Shown here: in pieces, positions 7,056 through 9,758 of the stretch
How positions within the stretch are numbered: the first letter of the stretch is position 1
Layout: each line of letters opens with the position of its first letter
NCBI GenBank assembly: GCA_003533825.1
Contig: DQCG01000496.1
Coordinates: 1-9,758 of the forward strand
DNA length: 9,758 nucleotides
Direction of reading: 5' to 3'
Origin: Phycisphaerales bacterium
GTDB lineage: Bacteria; Planctomycetota; Phycisphaerae; Sedimentisphaerales; Anaerobacaceae
The notes under the pieces: model-generated
Databases searched by the model: none
The model's input: the letters and a program-made list of their open reading frames with translations, nothing else
What the model was told of the DNA's origin: nothing
Program-made: the position numbers and the translations under genes

Positions 7056-8561
7056 GTGTGTAAAAATAAATTGTGTAAAAATATCGTGAAAAAAAACGCC
7101 ATAATAAATAAAAACATAAACCGTCGGAATCTCCTGAGGCTTGCCGGCGCCACAACGGCAGGGGCGATTCTGTCGGGTTTCACAGGAGCCCTGCGTTCGA
7201 CGTTTGCACAGGATGACAGCCGTGCCGCTGTTAAGCCGAACTTCATAGTCATTTTCTGCGACGATCTGGGCTACGGCGACATCGGCTGCTTCGGCTCGAA
7301 TAAACACCGCACGCCGAACATCGATCGAATGGCGGCCGAGGGCATGCGTTTCACGAGTTTTTACGTTACCAGCGGCGTCTGCACGCCGTCCCGGTCGAGC
7401 CTGATGACCGGCTGCTATCCGCGCCGGGTAAATATGCACGAAAGTGACCGGAATGAATGTGTGCTGTTCCCTGTTGCCCGAAAGGGATTGAATCCGAATG
7501 AAATCACCATCGCCGAAGTGCTTAAAACTCAGGGCTACGCCACGGCGTGCGTTGGCAAGTGGCACCTGGGGGACCAGCCCGAGTTCCTGCCGACGAGCCA
7601 GGGCTTCGATTGCTACTACGGCATCCCCTACAGCAACGATATGGGAGCCAATCAGCGGAGCAAGAATCCGCCGCTGCCGCTGCTTGAAAATACGAAAGTC
7701 ATCGAAGCGCCCGCCGACCAGAACACGCTGACAAAACGATACACCGAGCAGGTTATCAAATTCATCACCGATAATAAGAACAAGCCTTTCTTCGTTTACC
7801 TGCCGCATACGATGCCGCACAACCCGGTGCATTCCAGCGATAAGTTCCGCGGCAAAAGCGCCAATAACGGCTACGGCGATGCGGTCGAGGAAATCGATTG
7901 GTCCACCGGTGAAATACTCGCCTCGCTAAGGAAACTGGGCATCGACGAACGCACGCTGGTCGTGTTCACCTCGGACAACGGCGCCGCTCAGCGATGGGGC
8001 GGCAGCAATCTGCCGCTTTCCGGGTGGAAAGGCAGCACGATGGAGGGCGGGATGCGCGAGCCGTGTGTGATGAGATGGCCGGGCAGGATTCCGGCGGGTC
8101 GGGCCTGCGACGAATTAGCTTCGACTCTGGATTTATTGCCAACTTTGGCCCGGTTGGCGGCAGCAAAAGCTCCCGATGACCGTATCATCGACGGCAAAGA
8201 TATCTGGCCGCTGATGGCAGGCCGGGAAGGTGCAAAATCGCCGCACGAGGTGTTCTATTATTATCAGATGGACCAGTTACAGGCGGTTCGCTCCGGCAGG
8301 TGGAAGCTGTATCTGCCCCTCAAGGTAAAAAAACGCAACTGGGGTAAAGGAACGTCGAATACACCCATGAAACTGTATGATCTCAAAGCCGATATCGGCG
8401 AAAAGAATGATGTCGCCGACCGGCATCCTGATGTAGTCAAGCGCCTTCTCGGATTAGCAGACAAAGCACGCGAAGACCTCGGCGACGTCAACTATATGGG
8501 CCGCCAGCGGCCCGCCGGCTGGGTCATAACACCAACGCCGTTGATGAAAGAAAAAATTTAA
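7056..8561 (+). CDS. Tat-exported type I (formylglycine) sulfatase
   Basis: This arylsulfatase-type enzyme removes sulfate esters, probably from sulfated polysaccharides, outside the cytoplasm. Residues 22-51 form a twin-arginine signal: NRRNLLRLAG, a hydrophobic stretch, and likely cleavage after STFA. The metal-binding FCDDLGYGD (Asp69-Asp70) comes next. CTPSRSSLMTG has Cys109, which is converted to formylglycine in the CxPxR motif. GKWHLG (Lys168, His170), LPHTMPH (His251), TSDNG (Asp307-Asn308) and GWKGS (Lys325) complete the active site. The 501-residue length is normal. No ATG precedes the RR motif; GTG at 7056 is used here, but GTG at 7086 is possible and neither has a strong ribosome binding sequence. 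It lies 61 bp after ffh on the same strand, an unusual place for a sulfatase. A sulfatase-maturing enzyme is not in the window. Confidence 0.92.
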   Translation: MCKNKLCKNIVKKNAIINKNINRRNLLRLAGATTAGAILSGFTGALRSTFAQDDSRAAVKPNFIVIFCDDLGYGDIGCFGSNKHRTPNIDRMAAEGMRFTSFYVTSGVCTPSRSSLMTGCYPRRVNMHESDRNECVLFPVARKGLNPNEITIAEVLKTQGYATACVGKWHLGDQPEFLPTSQGFDCYYGIPYSNDMGANQRSKNPPLPLLENTKVIEAPADQNTLTKRYTEQVIKFITDNKNKPFFVYLPHTMPHNPVHSSDKFRGKSANNGYGDAVEEIDWSTGEILASLRKLGIDERTLVVFTSDNGAAQRWGGSNLPLSGWKGSTMEGGMREPCVMRWPGRIPAGRACDELASTLDLLPTLARLAAAKAPDDRIIDGKDIWPLMAGREGAKSPHEVFYYYQMDQLQAVRSGRWKLYLPLKVKKRNWGKGTSNTPMKLYDLKADIGEKNDVADRHPDVVKRLLGLADKAREDLGDVNYMGRQRPAGWVITPTPLMKEKI

Positions 8562-8565
8562 TCCT

Positions 8566-8590
8566 GGAAATATTTAAGCCCCATATTTCC
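8566..8590 (+). terminator. Inverted repeat after the sulfatase gene
   Basis: GGAAATAT (8566-8573) and ATATTTCC (8583-8590) form a perfect 8-bp stem with a 9-nt loop, beginning 5 nt after the sulfatase stop. No T-run follows, so it may be a weak terminator or an RNA-processing or stability element. Confidence 0.3.
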
Positions 8591-8612
8591 TGTGGGACAG
8601 TAAAATACGAAC

Positions 8613-8927
8613 ATGAATAAGATTTCGATAGAGCAATATCTTGAAAAAGTCGCCCGGTTCTCCGGCAGCGATTACGGTAAGATGATAAGGGACCAGTTCG
8701 AGGATATTCAGGGCGCCAGCGAGCTGGCCATGTTAGTATCGCCGAGCACCGAAGAGCTGGAGCAGTTGAAAAAGGCAGTGGCGATCATGACACCGGCAGA
8801 AAAAGATAACGCCGATACGCTGAGCGACGAGCAGACCGAAAAACTCGCAACCGACGCCCAGATAGACCCGGCCAACCTGGCTATATTCCTGAACGGCTAC
8901 GCCCTGCATTGTAAACGTGTTTCGTGA
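8613..8927 (+). CDS. Small protein resembling the Ffh M domain
   Basis: This 104-residue all-helical protein has no signal or membrane segment. I do not recognise a named family. By eye, residues from about 51 (LKKAVAIMTPAEKDNADTL) align without gaps to Ffh from 371 (MEAIVHSMTLKERRDPELI). The match runs through KLATDAQI against RIAAGAGV and on into the next helix. The N-terminal IEQYLEKV also resembles the FDDFLKQM that opens the Ffh M-domain core. Identity is low, about 6 of 52, but the hydrophobic pattern fits throughout. The SRP-RNA-binding RRRR of Ffh is replaced by QTEK, so RNA binding in the same way is unlikely. It ends with TGA at 8927, inside the left copy of a 16-bp direct repeat. 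Without the inserted element it would lie 54 bp before rpsP, so it probably belonged to the ffh-rpsP unit. Confidence 0.7.
   Translation: MNKISIEQYLEKVARFSGSDYGKMIRDQFEDIQGASELAMLVSPSTEELEQLKKAVAIMTPAEKDNADTLSDEQTEKLATDAQIDPANLAIFLNGYALHCKRVS
8912..8927 (+). repeat. Left copy of 16-bp direct repeat (target duplication)
   Basis: TAAACGTGTTTCGTGA occurs here and again at 9425-9440, identical over all 16 bases and diverging immediately outside. This copy contains the last codons and the TGA stop of the 104-aa gene, so the insertion left that protein intact. Confidence 0.85.
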
Positions 8928-8942
8928 TTGAAAAAAGACTTG

Positions 8943-8958
8943 GACAGGATAACAGGAT
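8943..8958 (+). repeat. Left inverted repeat of the GxxExxY element
   Basis: GACAGGATAACAGGAT is the exact reverse complement of 9402-9417. It contains the tandem unit ACAGGAT twice. Similar ACAGGAT-rich repeats commonly accompany GxxExxY genes in other bacteria; that last point is from memory. Confidence 0.8.
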
Positions 8959-8997
8959 TAACAAAGATAATTTATAAATACTACCTTAATAAAAAAT

Positions 8998-9381
8998 ATG
9001 CAACATAAGGAGCTAACAGAGAAAATTATTGCTGCAGCTTATCACGTATATAACAAGATGGGCTTCGGCTTTTTAGAATCCGTTTATGAAAAGTGCTTAT
9101 TGATTGAACTTAGAAAAAGGGGCCTTAAAGCCGAATCGCAAAAACCTATTATCGTAAAATACGAGAACGAAGTTGTTGGAGAATTTAAGGCGGACATCTG
9201 AGTTGAAGATATTGTTATATTGGAGTTAAAATCGATCAGGCAAATTACCCGGCCCCACGAAGTACAATTGGTCAACTACCTGGTCGCAACCGACAAGCCG
9301 GTAGGCCTGATACTAAACTTTGGAGAGCAAAAAGTTGAGGTTAAACGAAAGGTCAAAGATTTAGTATTAGAAAAAGATTAA
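8998..9381 (+). pseudogene. GxxExxY protein, interrupted by in-frame TGA
   Basis: The frame encodes a GxxExxY-family protein of about 127 codons, a small PD-(D/E)XK nuclease-like family. GFLESVY (24-30) supplies the name motif. KAD (Asp66) and VILELKS (Glu76, Lys78) supply the D...ExK nuclease-type residues, and VNYLVATDKPVGLILNFG is the typical C-terminal half. A TGA at 9199-9201 (codon 68) breaks the frame. Both halves otherwise match the family, with no frameshift. Family members usually have Leu or a similar residue there, so a single change TTA to TGA would explain it. TGA serves as a normal stop in other genes of the window (3255-3257, 8925-8927), so general recoding is unlikely. The ATG at 8998 has no clear ribosome binding sequence. 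The break removes the ExK half, so the product is probably inactive. Confidence 0.85.
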
Positions 9382-9401
9382 CCGGATAAACAAATAGAAT
9401 T

Positions 9402-9417
9402 ATCCTGTTATCCTGTC
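9402..9417 (-). repeat. Right inverted repeat of the GxxExxY element
   Basis: ATCCTGTTATCCTGTC is the exact reverse complement of 8943-8958. It lies 20 bases after the GxxExxY stop codon and 7 bases before the right direct repeat. Confidence 0.8.
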
Positions 9418-9424
9418 AAAAAAC

Positions 9425-9440
9425 TAAACGTGTTTCGTGA
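9425..9440 (+). repeat. Right copy of 16-bp direct repeat (target duplication)
   Basis: This copy of TAAACGTGTTTCGTGA is identical to 8912-8927. Its last eight bases form the left arm of the hairpin at 9433-9463, so this copy keeps the original connection to the rpsP leader. Confidence 0.85.
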
Positions 9441-9463
9441 CTCGCACTGGGTAAGTCACGGAA
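9433..9463 (+). promoter_or_regulatory. Hairpin in the rpsP leader
   Basis: TTTCGTGACT (9433-9442) pairs with AGTCACGGAA (9454-9463) in a 10-bp stem with one G-U wobble and an 11-nt loop. It ends 31 nt before the rpsP ATG. It could be a terminator-like or processing hairpin, or a translational control element of the ribosomal-protein unit. No T-run follows immediately. Confidence 0.45.
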
Positions 9464-9494
9464 ATTGATTATAAATTAAAGAAAGGAAAAAACT

Positions 9495-9758
9495 ATGGCA
9501 GTAAAATTGAGAATGACGAGGATTGGCAGGCGGCATCGGCCGTTCTTTAGAATCAATGCGGTCGAGTCCCGCACGCCCCGTGACGGCAGAATACTTGAAA
9601 AGCTGGGCCATTACGACCCGATTGAAAAGGACCCCGCCAAGCAGGTTGTCCTGAACCGCGATAGGGTGGAGTTTTGGCTGGATAAAGGGGCGATACCAAG
9701 CGACGCCGTCTCGCAAATCCTGCTGCGCCATGGGATCAAACATAAATATGCAGAACAA
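9495..9758 (+). CDS. rpsP: 30S ribosomal protein bS16, 3' end cut off
   Basis: bS16 helps assemble the central and 5' domains of the 30S subunit. The frame starts MAVKLRMTRIGRRHRPFFRINAVES (given in part: RMTRIGRRHRPFFRI), the classic N-terminus. It continues with RDGRILEKLGHYDP and the WLDKGAIPSD segment that closes the conserved domain. The ATG at 9495 follows AAAGGA by a suitable spacer. All 88 codons to the window edge are open, already beyond the 80-odd residues of typical bS16, so a C-terminal extension of unknown length continues outside. In most bacteria rpsP lies near ffh, and often rimM and trmD follow. Here ffh is upstream, with the sulfatase, the 104-aa gene and the GxxExxY element between. 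Confidence 0.96.
   Translation, partial: MAVKLRMTRIGRRHRPFFRINAVESRTPRDGRILEKLGHYDPIEKDPAKQVVLNRDRVEFWLDKGAIPSDAVSQILLRHGIKHKYAEQ

Larger units (their letters stand above)
8928..9424 (+). mobile_element. GxxExxY insertion element, about 497 bp
   Basis: The segment is bounded by a perfect 16-bp direct repeat (8912-8927 and 9425-9440) that looks like a target-site duplication. Just inside lies a 16-bp perfect inverted repeat (8943-8958 and 9402-9417), each arm made of two ACAGGAT-type units. Its only gene is a broken GxxExxY reading frame. The AT-rich interior contrasts with the neighbouring ribosomal-operon sequence. No transposase is encoded, so any movement would depend on another protein or on the GxxExxY nuclease itself. 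Confidence 0.75.

Noticed and set aside
6999..7832. 277-aa open frame on the minus strand
   Set aside because: It is antisense to the Tat signal and catalytic core of the sulfatase, which has all expected motifs. It is a shadow.
9199..9201. Selenocysteine or genetic-code change at the TGA
   Set aside because: Other genes here stop at TGA, the position is not a Cys or Sec site in the family, and a simple nonsense change explains it.
8942..9417. CRISPR array from the repeated ACAGGAT units
   Set aside because: There are only two repeat arms in opposite orientation with a gene between them, so they are element ends rather than a spacer array.

Overview
The window most likely comes from a Planctomycetota bacterium, probably of the Phycisphaerae/Sedimentisphaerales type. 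The reasons are a large prepilin-type N-terminal-motif protein with a VDGH C-terminal motif, a Tat-exported FGly sulfatase, a secreted GH53 galactanase, and an ffh/rpsP neighbourhood that also holds a lineage-type small gene. The placement is inferred from gene content; no rRNA is present.

Layout. (i) Positions 1-3010 are AT-rich and accessory in character. A two-gene minus-strand unit encodes a zinc-ribbon protein (1528-2451) and then a DUF4935-like PIN nuclease (408-1406). They are flanked by gene-poor stretches holding a nested inverted repeat (147-249), short palindromes and a possible decayed minus-strand reading frame (2585-2990). (ii) A CopG/BrnA-type antitoxin (3012-3257) has no visible toxin upstream. 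(iii) From about 3270 the sequence is GC-richer. A secreted GH53 endo-galactanase (minus) diverges from a pseudopilin-like protein (plus), with promoter candidates between them. (iv) Positions 5564-9758 are co-directional: ffh, a Tat-dependent sulfatase, a 104-aa protein and rpsP (cut by the window edge). The last two are separated by a short inserted element carrying a broken GxxExxY gene.

Functionally the window joins housekeeping genes (SRP GTPase Ffh, ribosomal protein bS16) to carbohydrate-scavenging genes (galactanase, sulfatase) and to accessory cargo (PIN nuclease, antitoxin, GxxExxY element). The strongest unusual signals are two. One is the GxxExxY insertion at 8928-9424: it has 16-bp inverted repeats near its ends and a perfect 16-bp direct repeat on either side, which lies in the arm of a hairpin just before rpsP. 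The other is the 104-aa protein at 8613-8927, which aligns by eye and without gaps to the RNA-binding part of the Ffh M domain but lacks its arginine cluster. The PIN/zinc-ribbon pair is a plausible but unproven defence or toxin-type module.
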